64,000 nucleotides of DNA from Marivirga harenae (GCF_030534335.1 NZ_CP130565.1:2935501-2999500); one strand, 5' to 3'; positions 30,608 to 40,387 are shown, counted from the first letter of the stretch. Notes: generated by a model from the letters alone, not told the origin. Made by a program: numbers and translations.

Positions 30608-31996
30608 TTACAAAATATACTGACTCAAGTCTTTATCCTTCACTAAACCATCTAATTTTTCGCCTACCATTTGTTTAGTAATCACTACTTTGGCATTGGC
30701 TCCAATTTTATCTGGAATATCAAATAGTAATTCATTTAATAATCTACTCATGACAGTTTGCAATCTTCTTGCTCCAATATTTTCTACCTCAGAATTGACT
30801 TGATATGCTATTTCAGCCAATTCTTCCAAGGCATCATCATCAAATTGTAAATCTACCTCTTCTGCTTTCAATAAGGCCGTGTATTGCCTTGTCAGCGCAT
30901 TTTTAGGCTCTTTTAAAATTCTTAAGAAATCGGCTTTCGTTAAGCTGTCCAGTTCTACCCTGATTGGGAATCTACCCTGTAATTCAGGAATCAAATCAGA
31001 GGGCTTGCTTACATGGAATGCTCCAGCTGCCACAAATAATATATGGTCTGTGTGTATAAGTCCATATTTTGTGTTTACTGCACTACCTTCCACAATTGGC
31101 AACAAATCTCTTTGTACTCCTTCTCGGCTAACATCACCACCGCTTGAGTTCCCACTTCCTTTCGCAATTTTGTCAATTTCATCAATGAAAATCATTCCAG
31201 TGTTTTCAGCTTTCTTGATGGCCTCTTCTTTCACTTCATCCATATCAATAAGCTTGGAAACTTCTTCATCAATCAATATTTTCCTAGCCTCTTCAATGGT
31301 TACTTTTCGCTTTTTATTTTTCTTCGGCATCATATTGCTCAACATATCCTGAAGGTTGATCATAGATGTCTCATCCATCATACCTCCGCCTACCATGCCC
31401 ATGCCATTATTGGCAGGAGTCTTCACATTGATATCAATTTTTCTATCTTCCAGTTCACCATTTCGCAATTTTTCTCTGAATCGCTCACGAGTCTTTTGGT
31501 TTAACTCATAATCATTCTCAGGTACTTGATTATCAGCTGTAGTGTTTACAGGGCGCTGATTTGCTGATTTCATTGGTGGAATTAAGGCATCTAAAATAAT
31601 GTCTTCCACTGCTTGCGAAGCCTTTTCTTTCACTTCTTCTTTCTTCGCAGCTTTCACTAAATTTACTGATTGCTCAACCAAATCACGCACCATGCTTTCC
31701 ACATCGCGCCCAACATAGCCCACTTCTGTAAATTTAGATGCTTCCACTTTCGTAAATGGGGCATCTGCTATTTTTGCCAATCTTCTGGCAATTTCTGTTT
31801 TACCTACACCCGTTGCTCCAATCATTAAAATATTATTGGGTACAATTTCTCCCTGAATATCCTCAGGTGTATTCATACGCCTCCATCGGTTACGCAAGGC
31901 AATCGCCACATTTCGTTTAGCGTCATTTTGTCCAATAATATATTTATCAAGTTCTGCAACGATTTCTTTCGGTGTCAAAAATAAATTCTTGTTCAT
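30608..31996 (-). CDS. hslU: HslU ATPase of the HslUV protease
   Basis: An AAA+ unfoldase (462 residues) that works with HslV. Walker A GATGVGKT is at 60-67; the I-domain and FIDEIDKIA Walker B are present, and the C-terminus ends in SQYIL, as in HslU. HslV is not in the window. The start ATG overlaps the porQ stop (ATGA), so it is the last gene of the lon-porQ-hslU operon. Confidence 0.96.
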   Translation of the reverse strand: MNKNLFLTPKEIVAELDKYIIGQNDAKRNVAIALRNRWRRMNTPEDIQGEIVPNNILMIGATGVGKTEIARRLAKIADAPFTKVEASKFTEVGYVGRDVESMVRDLVEQSVNLVKAAKKEEVKEKASQAVEDIILDALIPPMKSANQRPVNTTADNQVPENDYELNQKTRERFREKLRNGELEDRKIDINVKTPANNGMGMVGGGMMDETSMINLQDMLSNMMPKKNKKRKVTIEEARKILIDEEVSKLIDMDEVKEEAIKKAENTGMIFIDEIDKIAKGSGNSSGGDVSREGVQRDLLPIVEGSAVNTKYGLIHTDHILFVAAGAFHVSKPSDLIPELQGRFPIRVELDSLTKADFLRILKEPKNALTRQYTALLKAEEVDLQFDDDALEELAEIAYQVNSEVENIGARRLQTVMSRLLNELLFDIPDKIGANAKVVITKQMVGEKLDGLVKDKDLSQYIL

Positions 31997-33042
31997 GATT
32001 TCTTTTTTACAAATTCTTTCAAATTACTTCCCAGCGTTATAAAATGCGCAAAACCGCCCGCCTGGTAAATGGCATTTGAATAAGCCATATTAAATTTTTT
32101 GGTTTGGAAATAAACTCCAAATGTAAAACCACCTGCTCCACCAACTTGTTCAGCCCTCAATGATTGTCTTATTAAGTGGTTATATCCAGCCCTTAGATTT
32201 ACATTTTTCCCTAAAACTACCTCTGTCCCAATGGTAAGGTGCTGAAATATTTTATCAAATGTATTGGGGGAATTATTATTCACGTCCGTAAATACCACAT
32301 TATCATCATCACTCAACAAACTTTCGTCAAAATAGCTTAGATCATATTGATAGAGCCTGTTTAATGTTAGTGAGAAACGGAAGGGCATGAACTCAGGTTT
32401 GTAAGTTCCACCTACTTGTATATCAAAAGGTAAATTTCGATTTCCCACCACATATTTTGATGTGAAAAAGCCTAAGTTTTTAATAACCAATCCAAAACTC
32501 AGTTCTTCATCAGGATGGACAAATGCCCCACCCAAATCAACTAATATAGCGGACTGATTAAATCCACTAATTTGAGATCCTACAAACTTCAGACTAGATC
32601 CATATCGGAAAACTCCATCTTCTCTTGAATGGCTAATCTGGATGGCATAGTCAGACGCGCTAAAGTCTTCAGTTCTCGCTCCTGTATTATCAAAACCTTC
32701 AAACTGCCCATAATGAAAATAGCTAACACCAAAGCTAAACAAACCTAGGTTTTCAAATTCTTGAGCATAGGTCACTTGACTATTGTAAATATTAGCAAAA
32801 TAAGGATTTACGCTAAATGACAGCTGACCGTCCATCTCTGAATTTAGCAAGGCAGGGTTTTGCCACACCATATTGACATCCCCTGCATTTGAACTTACAT
32901 TGGCAGTTCCCAAACCAGCAACTCTAGCGTGATTAGGTTTTTCTAAAAATTCAAAGGCACGCAATCCTCCAATTTGACCAAATGAAATTGAACCAGTCAA
33001 ACTGAAAATAATGAGGATTACTATGACCTTTTTTCCAATCAT
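31993..33042 (-). CDS. porQ: Type IX secretion system protein PorQ
   Basis: PorQ is an outer-membrane protein of the type IX secretion system used by Bacteroidota for secreting proteins with a C-terminal sorting signal. It is 349 residues with a signal peptide ending in FGQ near residue 22. The following GLRAFEFLEKPNHARVAGLG and VWQNPALLNSEM segments are typical of PorQ. A beta-barrel layout fits. Translation is coupled on both sides by ATGA overlaps with lon and hslU. Confidence 0.93.
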   Translation of the reverse strand: MIGKKVIVILIIFSLTGSISFGQIGGLRAFEFLEKPNHARVAGLGTANVSSNAGDVNMVWQNPALLNSEMDGQLSFSVNPYFANIYNSQVTYAQEFENLGLFSFGVSYFHYGQFEGFDNTGARTEDFSASDYAIQISHSREDGVFRYGSSLKFVGSQISGFNQSAILVDLGGAFVHPDEELSFGLVIKNLGFFTSKYVVGNRNLPFDIQVGGTYKPEFMPFRFSLTLNRLYQYDLSYFDESLLSDDDNVVFTDVNNNSPNTFDKIFQHLTIGTEVVLGKNVNLRAGYNHLIRQSLRAEQVGGAGGFTFGVYFQTKKFNMAYSNAIYQAGGFAHFITLGSNLKEFVKKKS

Positions 33043-35534
33043 AAGGTACTAGCAGGTACTGTTTTTTTATTATCCTCTTCGGGAATCACAAAATCAATCG
33101 GATTTTTGATTTTCTCTTTCAATAAAGCAATTTCCAATACTTCACTTACTTGATCCACAAAGTGAATATTTAAACCTTTAATGTAGCGAGAATCAATTTC
33201 ATCAATATCTTTTTTATTACGCTGACATAAGATCACATCTTTTATTCCAGCCCTTCTGGCAGCCAAAATTTTCTCTTTCAAACCTCCAATTGGCAATACC
33301 TTCCCTCTCAAAGTAATCTCACCAGTCATAGCTAATCTCGATTTCACTTTTCTTTGCGTGAAGATTGATGCTAATGATGTAATCATTGCGATTCCAGCCG
33401 AAGGCCCATCTTTTGGTACTGCCCCAGCCGGAACGTGGATGTGCAGATCGTAGTGATCAAATATTTTGTGGTGAATTCCTAATTCTTCTGCGTGAGATCG
33501 TAAATAGGAGAGAGCAGTCATTGCTGATTCTTTCATGACGTCCCCTAATTGACCAGAAAGCGTCAGTTTACCTTTCCCTCTGCTCAAGCTTGACTCTATA
33601 AATAAAATCTCTCCACCTACTGATGTCCAAGCCAAACCAGTCACCAATCCAGCAGTTTCATTATCTTGGTAAATTTCCTTCTCAAATGATTCTGCACCCA
33701 AGATCCTTAATACATCTGCAGGTTCAATCTTACTGTTGAATTCTTCCTCCATTGCTATGGATTTGGCAATGTTTCTCACAATTTTACCAATTGTTCGTTC
33801 CAATCCTCTAACACCTGATTCACGGGTATAATCTTCAATTACTTTTGCAATAGCTTTTCTGCTAAAACTAACATCTTTAGCTTTTAAGCCATGTTCCTTT
33901 TTCTGTTTAGGTATAAGGTGTTTTTTAGCAATTTCTACCTTCTCTTCTAAAGTATACCCAGTCACCTCAATAATTTCCATCCGATCTCTTAGTGCAGGAT
34001 GAATGGTATCTAAAGAGTTTGCTGTTGCAACAAATAATACGTTTGATAAGTCATATTCAACTTCAAGATAATTATCCTGAAAAGTCTCGTTTTGTTCAGG
34101 GTCCAAAACCTCAAGCAAAGCAGAAGAAGGGTCTCCTCTAAAATCAGAATTAACTTTATCGATTTCATCTAGAATATAAACAGGATTAGATTTTCCTGCT
34201 TTTTTCATGTTTTGGACGATTTTCCCAGGCATAGCGCCCACATATGTTTTTCTATGGCCTCGAATCTCAGCTTCATCATGTACACCACCTAGCGACATAC
34301 GTACATATTTCCTGCCTAATGCATCGGAGATTGATTTTCCCAATGAGGTCTTTCCAACACCTGGAGGTCCGTAAAGACACAAAATAGGGGCTTTCATATC
34401 CTGCTTTAATTTCAAAACAGCAAGATACTCTATGATCCTTTCTTTGACTTTTTCAAGACCATAATGATCACGATCTAATATTTTCTTGGCTCTTTTTAGG
34501 TCAAAGTTGTCTTTCGTCAATTCTCCCCAAGGTAATTCTAATAATAGCTCGACATAATTCATTGCAACAGGATACTCTGCAGCTTGTGGGTTAATGCGTG
34601 AAAGCTTATCAATTTCTTTATCAAAATGTTTTTGTACTTCTTTAGACCACTTCTTTTCCTGAGCTTTTAATCTTAGGTTATCTAATTCCTGATCAGGACT
34701 ATCTTGTCCTAACTCATCCTGAAGCACTCTGATTTGCTGTCTAAGGAAATAGTCTCTCTGTTGCTGATCAATATCAGTGTGAACCTTTTTATGGATTTCA
34801 TTTTTCAATTCCAGCATTTGGATGTCCTTAAGCATAAATTCTAGGAGAAGCGTTGCTTTTTCCTTAGCATTGGTTTTCTCCAACAGCTTTTGTTTTTCAG
34901 CTACATCTGAATTTATGTTGGAAGAAAGAAAATGAGTTAAGAAATTTGGATTCTCTATGTTGTCTAGAGCAACTTGTGCCTCCTGTGGAATTTCTGGATT
35001 CAGCTTTAGAATTTTACTTGCTGCATCCTTCAAAGACTGAATAACTGCCTTATTGGATTTTTGCTTAGGATCCAATTCCTCATCATTCAATTCTTCATAA
35101 GTAGAAATCAGAAATGGATCTTCCTGTACAATTTCTTTTACTGCAAATTTTTGTTTCCCTTGAATAATGATAGTGGTATTACCATCTGGTAGAACAATCA
35201 TTTTAAGGATTCTGGCAACAGTTCCAACGCCATAAATGTCATCTTTACCAGGATCTTCTACTTTGCTGTTTGATTGGGCTACTACTCCAATTATTCTGTC
35301 GCCTTTATAAGCTTTCTTCACCAGCTTAATAGATTTTTGCCTTCCTACGGTAATTGGTATCACTACTCCTGGAAAAAGAACAGTATTGCGGATAGGTAAT
35401 ATCGGAAGTTGATCAGGTAATTCTTCCTCTCGCATACTGTTTTCTTCATCTGTTGAAATGAGTTGGATTAACTCACCAGTTTCATCATCATTTATATCTG
35501 AAAATACTTGTTGATGTTTAAATATTGAATCCAT
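33039..35534 (-). CDS. lon: Lon ATP-dependent protease
   Basis: Lon (831 residues) is an AAA+ protease that degrades misfolded and regulatory proteins. The N-terminal substrate-binding domain starts with LPILPIRNTVLFPG. GPPGVGKTS lies near 386-394. The catalytic dyad is Ser712 (DGPSAG) and Lys755 (GGLKEK). It is the first gene of the lon-porQ-hslU operon and lies divergent to the PorE-like gene. A sigma-54-like motif lies upstream. Confidence 0.97.
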   Translation of the reverse strand: MDSIFKHQQVFSDINDDETGELIQLISTDEENSMREEELPDQLPILPIRNTVLFPGVVIPITVGRQKSIKLVKKAYKGDRIIGVVAQSNSKVEDPGKDDIYGVGTVARILKMIVLPDGNTTIIIQGKQKFAVKEIVQEDPFLISTYEELNDEELDPKQKSNKAVIQSLKDAASKILKLNPEIPQEAQVALDNIENPNFLTHFLSSNINSDVAEKQKLLEKTNAKEKATLLLEFMLKDIQMLELKNEIHKKVHTDIDQQQRDYFLRQQIRVLQDELGQDSPDQELDNLRLKAQEKKWSKEVQKHFDKEIDKLSRINPQAAEYPVAMNYVELLLELPWGELTKDNFDLKRAKKILDRDHYGLEKVKERIIEYLAVLKLKQDMKAPILCLYGPPGVGKTSLGKSISDALGRKYVRMSLGGVHDEAEIRGHRKTYVGAMPGKIVQNMKKAGKSNPVYILDEIDKVNSDFRGDPSSALLEVLDPEQNETFQDNYLEVEYDLSNVLFVATANSLDTIHPALRDRMEIIEVTGYTLEEKVEIAKKHLIPKQKKEHGLKAKDVSFSRKAIAKVIEDYTRESGVRGLERTIGKIVRNIAKSIAMEEEFNSKIEPADVLRILGAESFEKEIYQDNETAGLVTGLAWTSVGGEILFIESSLSRGKGKLTLSGQLGDVMKESAMTALSYLRSHAEELGIHHKIFDHYDLHIHVPAGAVPKDGPSAGIAMITSLASIFTQRKVKSRLAMTGEITLRGKVLPIGGLKEKILAARRAGIKDVILCQRNKKDIDEIDSRYIKGLNIHFVDQVSEVLEIALLKEKIKNPIDFVIPEEDNKKTVPASTL

Positions 35535-35611
35535 ATATTATTTTAATTCTTACAGCCAATTTGGCATTTGAAATCTCTTTTTGAACCCTTTAATTGGGCT
35601 TATTCCATTAT

Positions 35612-35626
35612 TCAATTGTTATGCCA
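35612..35626 (-). promoter_or_regulatory. Sigma-54-like -24/-12 motif upstream of lon
   Basis: Read on the minus strand the sequence is TGGCATAACAATTGA, compared with TGGCAYRNNNNTTGC for sigma-54. Only the last base differs. It lies 78 bases upstream of the lon start. The -12 element is incomplete, so this is a weak call. Confidence 0.3.
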
Positions 35627-35732
35627 ATAAAATATTTCCTAATTTTGGAATTATTTTAGGTTCAAAACCGACATTTTTCGGATATTAAAGTTTAATATAC
35701 TGACATATTTACCGTAAAACTATCAAATTGTC

Positions 35733-37685
35733 TTGAAGCACGCATTTAAATATTGCTTTTTCCTAACCTTATTTTTTATTTCAATTGATCTATCAGGTCA
35801 ATTCAATCCTCAAGTAGAATTATCAAAGAAAGAAGCCGAAAAGTTATTCCCCTTTTATTTTCCCAATGTAAATCAATTTAATTTTTATGTGGATGAAAAT
35901 GCCATGAATAGAATTGAAAGAGCACAAGAGAATAAAAACTGGGAAAAATTTAAGGATTTGCTGGAGGATTACGTCAAGAAGTTTGCAACAGAAAACTTCT
36001 ATAAAGACACACGTTTGATCTGGCAGTTGGCCAAGATGGAGGAACTCTACGGGGATTTTGAAACTGCAAAAAGCTTATACAGACTCGCTTTAAAACATCA
36101 TCAAAGTAGAATTGATTTAAAGCAAATGGAGATTTTTATGGATTCTGTTCAACTTGAGCAGACTGATGATTATGTCCCGATCGATTATTATTACGAGTTG
36201 GTAGATTTTAGAAAATCAATTGATACCCTTGTGCCCCCTCGCGGCATATTATTAAGCATGGGCAAGCAAATCAATTCAAATATGGAAGATTATGCTCCGG
36301 CTTTAACTTTGGATAATAAAACTATGATTTTTACCTCCAAAAGGAGTTTGAGTGGGAGTTTATTGTCAAACAATTCTAATGAGGATTTATATATAGCAAT
36401 CCAGGAAGATGGAATGTGGCAAGATGCCGTTCAATTAAGGGATATTAATAGCCGATATAATGAGGGTTCAGCTACTTTAAATGCGGACGGTAATCAGATT
36501 ATCTTTGCTAGATGTGGTTCTCCAGATGGTTTTGGGAATTGCGATTTATATGAAACGCATCTTCAAGAGGATAGCACTTGGAGTTCTGCAATCAATTTAG
36601 GTCCAAACTTGAACTCAAAGGCATGGGATTCTCATCCATCTTTGTCCGTAACCGGTGATTCACTGTTTTTTGCTTCAGATAGGATTGGGGGATTTGGTTT
36701 GTCAGATATTTACTTTTCTATAAAGGATGAGGATGGTAATTGGACAAGAGCTAGAAATCTCGGCCCTGTGGTGAATACCCGAGGGAATGAAGTAAGTCCC
36801 TTTATTCATCCACGATATAAAATTCTATATTTTAGTTCGAATGGTCATTTACTAAATTTTGGAGGCTTTGATATCTATAAAGCTAATTCGAAATTATTTT
36901 TGTGGGATGAACCTCAGAATATAGGGCCATTAATAAACACTGAAGGTGATGAGTATTATTTCACTATCGATTCAGACTCAGAAGATTTATTTTACGCTGG
37001 TTCCTCTTCAATGAGAAGCAGAAATCTAGATCTATTTTCTTTTCCTTTACCCATGGAAGCGCAGCCTGGTGCAAGTACTACCGTATCAGGAGTAGTGACT
37101 GATACAGTTCAGGGTAAACCATTTAGAGGTATTGTTTCCATAGTAGATATTGAAAACGGAATTGAAATTGCACCAAAATTTACAAGAGAAGATGGTAGTT
37201 TTGAGTTTAATTTGATTAATAATGCAAATTATGTAATGGTTGTGCAGTCTGATAAATTGTTCAGAATAGAAGAAATGTTTTTCCTTTCTGGAGATACAGT
37301 GATGAACAAAAATATTGATCCCGTCTCAAGTAAAATACGGTTTAAATCGATTGAATTTGAAGAAAATTCTTCCAAATTAAGACCAGATATGTACAGTGAT
37401 TTGGATAAAGTAGTTGATTTCCTGTTAGATTATCCAGAATTTAAGCTTAAGATATCTGGTCACACTGACTCTTCAGGAGATGAGTTACGGAATAAGTCAT
37501 TGTCTCAAGAAAGAGCAGATGCAATTCGCGATTACATAATTATTCTCCATCCTATTGAAGAAAATCGCGTGGTAGCTGTTGGATTCGGAAACAATCAGCC
37601 AGTGGTTAAAGATGAAAAAACCGATGACGATAGAAGATTAAACAGGAGGGTAGAGTTTGAAATCTACCGTCCAGAATCTGAGTAG
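35733..37685 (+). CDS. PorE-like OmpA protein (TPR, PD40 propeller, CRD, OmpA)
   Basis: An outer-membrane-linked protein (650 residues, TTG start). Signal peptide through LSGQ near residue 22. TPR-like helices occupy about 40-140, a PD40/WD40-like propeller about 170-425, one carboxypeptidase-regulatory-like domain about 440-520, and an OmpA C-terminal domain with GHTDSSGDELRN about 535-645. This order matches PorE of type IX secretion in Porphyromonas, which links the outer-membrane ring to peptidoglycan. The orthology is inferred from domain order and proximity to porQ, not from a search. Confidence 0.8.
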   Translation: MKHAFKYCFFLTLFFISIDLSGQFNPQVELSKKEAEKLFPFYFPNVNQFNFYVDENAMNRIERAQENKNWEKFKDLLEDYVKKFATENFYKDTRLIWQLAKMEELYGDFETAKSLYRLALKHHQSRIDLKQMEIFMDSVQLEQTDDYVPIDYYYELVDFRKSIDTLVPPRGILLSMGKQINSNMEDYAPALTLDNKTMIFTSKRSLSGSLLSNNSNEDLYIAIQEDGMWQDAVQLRDINSRYNEGSATLNADGNQIIFARCGSPDGFGNCDLYETHLQEDSTWSSAINLGPNLNSKAWDSHPSLSVTGDSLFFASDRIGGFGLSDIYFSIKDEDGNWTRARNLGPVVNTRGNEVSPFIHPRYKILYFSSNGHLLNFGGFDIYKANSKLFLWDEPQNIGPLINTEGDEYYFTIDSDSEDLFYAGSSSMRSRNLDLFSFPLPMEAQPGASTTVSGVVTDTVQGKPFRGIVSIVDIENGIEIAPKFTREDGSFEFNLINNANYVMVVQSDKLFRIEEMFFLSGDTVMNKNIDPVSSKIRFKSIEFEENSSKLRPDMYSDLDKVVDFLLDYPEFKLKISGHTDSSGDELRNKSLSQERADAIRDYIIILHPIEENRVVAVGFGNNQPVVKDEKTDDDRRLNRRVEFEIYRPESE

Positions 37686-39086
37686 TTATCTTAACTCTAA
37701 TAAAACCACATTTTCTACATGGTGTGTTTGTGGGAACATATCTACTGGCTGTACTTTAGAAACTTTGTACTTTTCGTCAAGTAAGGCGATGTCTCTAGCT
37801 TGAGTTGCTGGATTGCAGCTTACATAAACCACTTTCGGGGCCTTTATCCCAAGTATAGTTTCGATGACATCAGGATGCATGCCAGCTCTTGGCGGATCCG
37901 TTATAATAAGATCAGCTTTGCCGTTTTGTGCTAAAAATTCATCATTGAAAACATCCTTCATATCACCAGCAAAAAATTCAGTGTTTTCAATATTGTTTAA
38001 TTGTGCGTTCACTTTAGCATCTTCAATGGCCTCAGGGACATATTCCACTCCAATCACCTTTTTGGCACTTTTAGCTATAAAATTTGCAATGGTACCTGTT
38101 CCAGTATAAAGATCATATACAGTTTCGGTCCCTTTCAAGTCAGCAAAATTTCTAGCCACTTTATATAGTTCGTATGCTTGCTCTGAATTTGTTTGATAGA
38201 AAGATTTAGGTCCAATTTTAAACTGCAAACCTTCCATTTCCTCAATGATGTGGTCTTTTCCGTGGAAGACATGCACGTCCAAATCGTGGAAAGTTTCATT
38301 TCCTTTTTGATTTATGATGTACAGCAGGGACGTGATTTCCGGGAAGCTCTCCTTCATGTGATTCATGATCAAATTAAGCCATTCAGTATTTTCTTCCGCA
38401 ACTTGCAGAATTACCATAGTCTGACTAGTAGAAGAGGTACGGATGATTAAGTTTCTTAAAAAGCCAACTTGCTTGATTAAATTGAAATAACTAATGTTAT
38501 GTTCTTTCGCAAAACGATCAACAGAATTCCGGATAGCATTGGAAGGATCAGCTTGAAGATAGCATTTTTCTATTTGGACTATCTTATCAAATCTCTTAGG
38601 GATATGAAAACCTAACGCATCTGAATCAAATTTTTCACCTGATTCGATTTCCTCAGTCGTTAGCCATCTGTTGTTGGAGAAGGTGTACTCCATTTTATTT
38701 CTATAGAAAGTAGTGTTTTTGGAACCTAAGATCGGTAGCATTTCTGGCAGCTCAACCTTTGCAATTCTTTCCAAAGCATCTTTCACTTGTTCACTTTTGA
38801 AACCCAACTGATCTTCATAGCTTAAATGTTGCCATTTACAACCACCGCACACTCCATAATGACTGCAAAACGGCTCAATTCTTAAGTCAGATTTTTTATG
38901 GAATTTTATGGCGCTTCCTTCTAGGAAACTTTTTTTCTTTTTATGAACCCTTACGTCAATAACATCTCCAGGAGCTGTATTTGCTACAAATACTACTTTA
39001 TCTTTATAATAGCCCAATGATTTGCCTTCTGAAGCTATTTTTTCAATTGTTAATTCTTGTATAATCGGATGTGGTTTTCTTCCCAT
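37686..39086 (-). CDS. 23S rRNA (uracil-5-)-methyltransferase RlmD/RumA-like
   Basis: A SAM-dependent methyltransferase (about 466 residues) that makes 5-methyluridine in 23S rRNA. A TRAM domain begins the protein (QELTIEKIASEGKSLGY). The [4Fe-4S] cluster cysteines are in CSHYGVCGGC. The catalytic cysteine is in SCNPATQ near the C-terminus. A TTG start at 39095 is possible, but ATG 39086 follows the promoter more sensibly. Its stop touches that of the PorE-like gene. Confidence 0.92.
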   Translation of the reverse strand: MGRKPHPIIQELTIEKIASEGKSLGYYKDKVVFVANTAPGDVIDVRVHKKKKSFLEGSAIKFHKKSDLRIEPFCSHYGVCGGCKWQHLSYEDQLGFKSEQVKDALERIAKVELPEMLPILGSKNTTFYRNKMEYTFSNNRWLTTEEIESGEKFDSDALGFHIPKRFDKIVQIEKCYLQADPSNAIRNSVDRFAKEHNISYFNLIKQVGFLRNLIIRTSSTSQTMVILQVAEENTEWLNLIMNHMKESFPEITSLLYIINQKGNETFHDLDVHVFHGKDHIIEEMEGLQFKIGPKSFYQTNSEQAYELYKVARNFADLKGTETVYDLYTGTGTIANFIAKSAKKVIGVEYVPEAIEDAKVNAQLNNIENTEFFAGDMKDVFNDEFLAQNGKADLIITDPPRAGMHPDVIETILGIKAPKVVYVSCNPATQARDIALLDEKYKVSKVQPVDMFPQTHHVENVVLLELR

Positions 39087-39092
39087 AGTCAG

Positions 39093-39100
39093 CAAAATTA
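39093..39100 (-). promoter_or_regulatory. Promoter -7 box of the RlmD-like gene
   Basis: TAATTTTG on the minus strand matches TAnnTTTG exactly. The ATG at 39086 is only 6 bases beyond it, so the transcript would be nearly leaderless. Confidence 0.4.
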
Positions 39101-39436
39101 GGCTAATAATTTTGAAGGGAAAAGCTAGCGCGTTGAATTTATGTTCGTTGCTCTAGTCAGCAATTGAAAATGTTGGACTTATTTATATTCTGTGTTGACG
39201 ATGTAACTTGTAAAATCATTATTATAAAAACTGGATACTATATATTGATCCGATGATTTTAATCGTCAGTTATACGAAAACTTAAATTCAATTATTATTT
39301 CAGTTATTTTGAGAGATTTATTGAAGAAATGAAAACCTGCAAGGTTTCCAGAAATTTCAATAGTCTATTGATACTATCATCAACATTAATGCCCAACTCA
39401 AACCTGTCAGGTCTTGGCAAAGCCTCAAAAATAATC
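39101..39436. other. Intergenic region with a CTG-CAGG type repeat
   Basis: The gap contains AAACCTGCAAGGTTTCC-like (39330-39350) and AACCTGTCAGGTCTTGG-like (39403-39419) segments, resembling dispersed Bacteroidota palindromes. The 68-codon frame at 39304-39510 overlaps the neighbouring real gene and is unlikely to be expressed. Confidence 0.4.
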
Positions 39437-40162
39437 CTATAAACTTTTAATTTGTGATGTTTTGATGTACGCCACTTTATCTTCAAAAACCACTTTACTC
39501 CAAACATCAATTTGATCCTTTACTTGGACTTTTGCTGGTGAATTTACTTTTTCAATCAAATTTGCTCCTGATGAAGGACCTTCTAAAAGGAAACTTGGTG
39601 TACTAATTATAATAGCTTCTGATTTTCCTTGGTAATTGTTTAATAATGCAATTACTAAAATGGGAAAAATAGTAAATGCAAAGTAACTCCTTTTTTTGGT
39701 AGCTGATTTCTGATTTTTAATCATCATGCCAAAACCAAAGAGTAATAAAATTGAAAGGAAAGATTGTAGGTAAATCTTCCATTCTTTATAAAATAAATCA
39801 GCTTTATAGCTTAATCCATATTCAAATCCAATAGCATTCTTTTTCTCTGTAGTTTCTTTAAGATATTGTAAGGCTGTTTCGTCTTTAGTTTGTTGGAAAT
39901 AGTTTTCTAAATAGAAAATAGAATTTCCGATATTACCCATACCTTCTTCAATTCTTGCTAGCTTTAAGAGCATTGCAGGGCTAGATTTTCCCTCCTTATA
40001 AATTTTATCGTAAATTTTTATTGCACTAATATATTGTTTTTTTTCATATAGAGAATCGGCCATAACTAATTCCTTTTCAAGGGACTGTGTAAGACCGATA
40101 TTGCTATTTGCAGTAAAAAGAATCAGTAGCCAAATCAGAATTTTAAACTTTTGCATTTGCAT
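39437..40162 (-). CDS. TPR and SH3 domain membrane protein (BatE-like)
   Basis: A 241-residue protein: signal peptide or membrane segment at 1-25, TPR-like helices about 30-115 (ADSLYEKKQYISAIKIYDKI), two membrane segments near 130-148 and 160-175, then a C-terminal SH3-like domain (AKVQVKDQIDVWSKVVFEDKVAYI). This combination recalls BatE of the Bacteroidota aerotolerance cluster, but no batA-D genes are next to it. Function uncertain. Confidence 0.7.
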   Translation of the reverse strand: MQMQKFKILIWLLILFTANSNIGLTQSLEKELVMADSLYEKKQYISAIKIYDKIYKEGKSSPAMLLKLARIEEGMGNIGNSIFYLENYFQQTKDETALQYLKETTEKKNAIGFEYGLSYKADLFYKEWKIYLQSFLSILLLFGFGMMIKNQKSATKKRSYFAFTIFPILVIALLNNYQGKSEAIIISTPSFLLEGPSSGANLIEKVNSPAKVQVKDQIDVWSKVVFEDKVAYIKTSQIKSL

Positions 40163-40186
40163 TTTATTAATTAGTACTTACCTTTG
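40156..40186 (+). promoter_or_regulatory. Promoter of the tRNA cluster
   Basis: TTTG (40156-40159), 19 bases, then TACCTTTG (40179-40186). This matches both elements and the spacing of the Bacteroidota promoter TTTG-N19-TAnnTTTG. It fires toward the tRNA genes; the divergent BatE-like gene starts at 40162, within this region. Hairpins follow in the leader (TTAAGGA 40195-40201 with TCCTTAA 40209-40215, and GTTAATT 40254-40260 with AATTAAC 40266-40272). Confidence 0.75.
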
Positions 40187-40289
40187 CAACGCAATTAAGG
40201 AAAACGACTCCTTAAAAGCAATAAAAATACTCTTTACTCAATGAATCGAGTGAGTTAATTAAACGAATTAACAAGAGATAAATGTTAAT

Positions 40290-40371
40290 GACTCGCTAGC
40301 TCAGCTGGTAGAGTATCCCGACTGAAAGAGTCGGGAGGGTCTTGGGTTCCGAACCCAAGAAAGAGAAAGTG
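40290..40371 (+). pseudogene. tRNA-Lys-derived pseudo-tRNA A
   Basis: The 5' acceptor strand and D-arm match the downstream tRNA-Lys. The anticodon region is replaced by the perfect stem CCCGACT (40318-40324) / AGTCGGG (40330-40336) with a GAAAG loop. The T-arm has an extra C (TTCCGAA loop), and the 3' strand (AAAGAGAAAGTG) cannot pair with the 5' acceptor strand. It is not a functional tRNA by the standard rules. Confidence 0.6.
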
Positions 40372-40387
40372 TATTGATGAAATAAAT

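Noticed and set aside
39304-39510. 68-codon frame overlapping the BatE-like gene
   Set aside because: Overlaps a better supported gene on the same strand in another frame.
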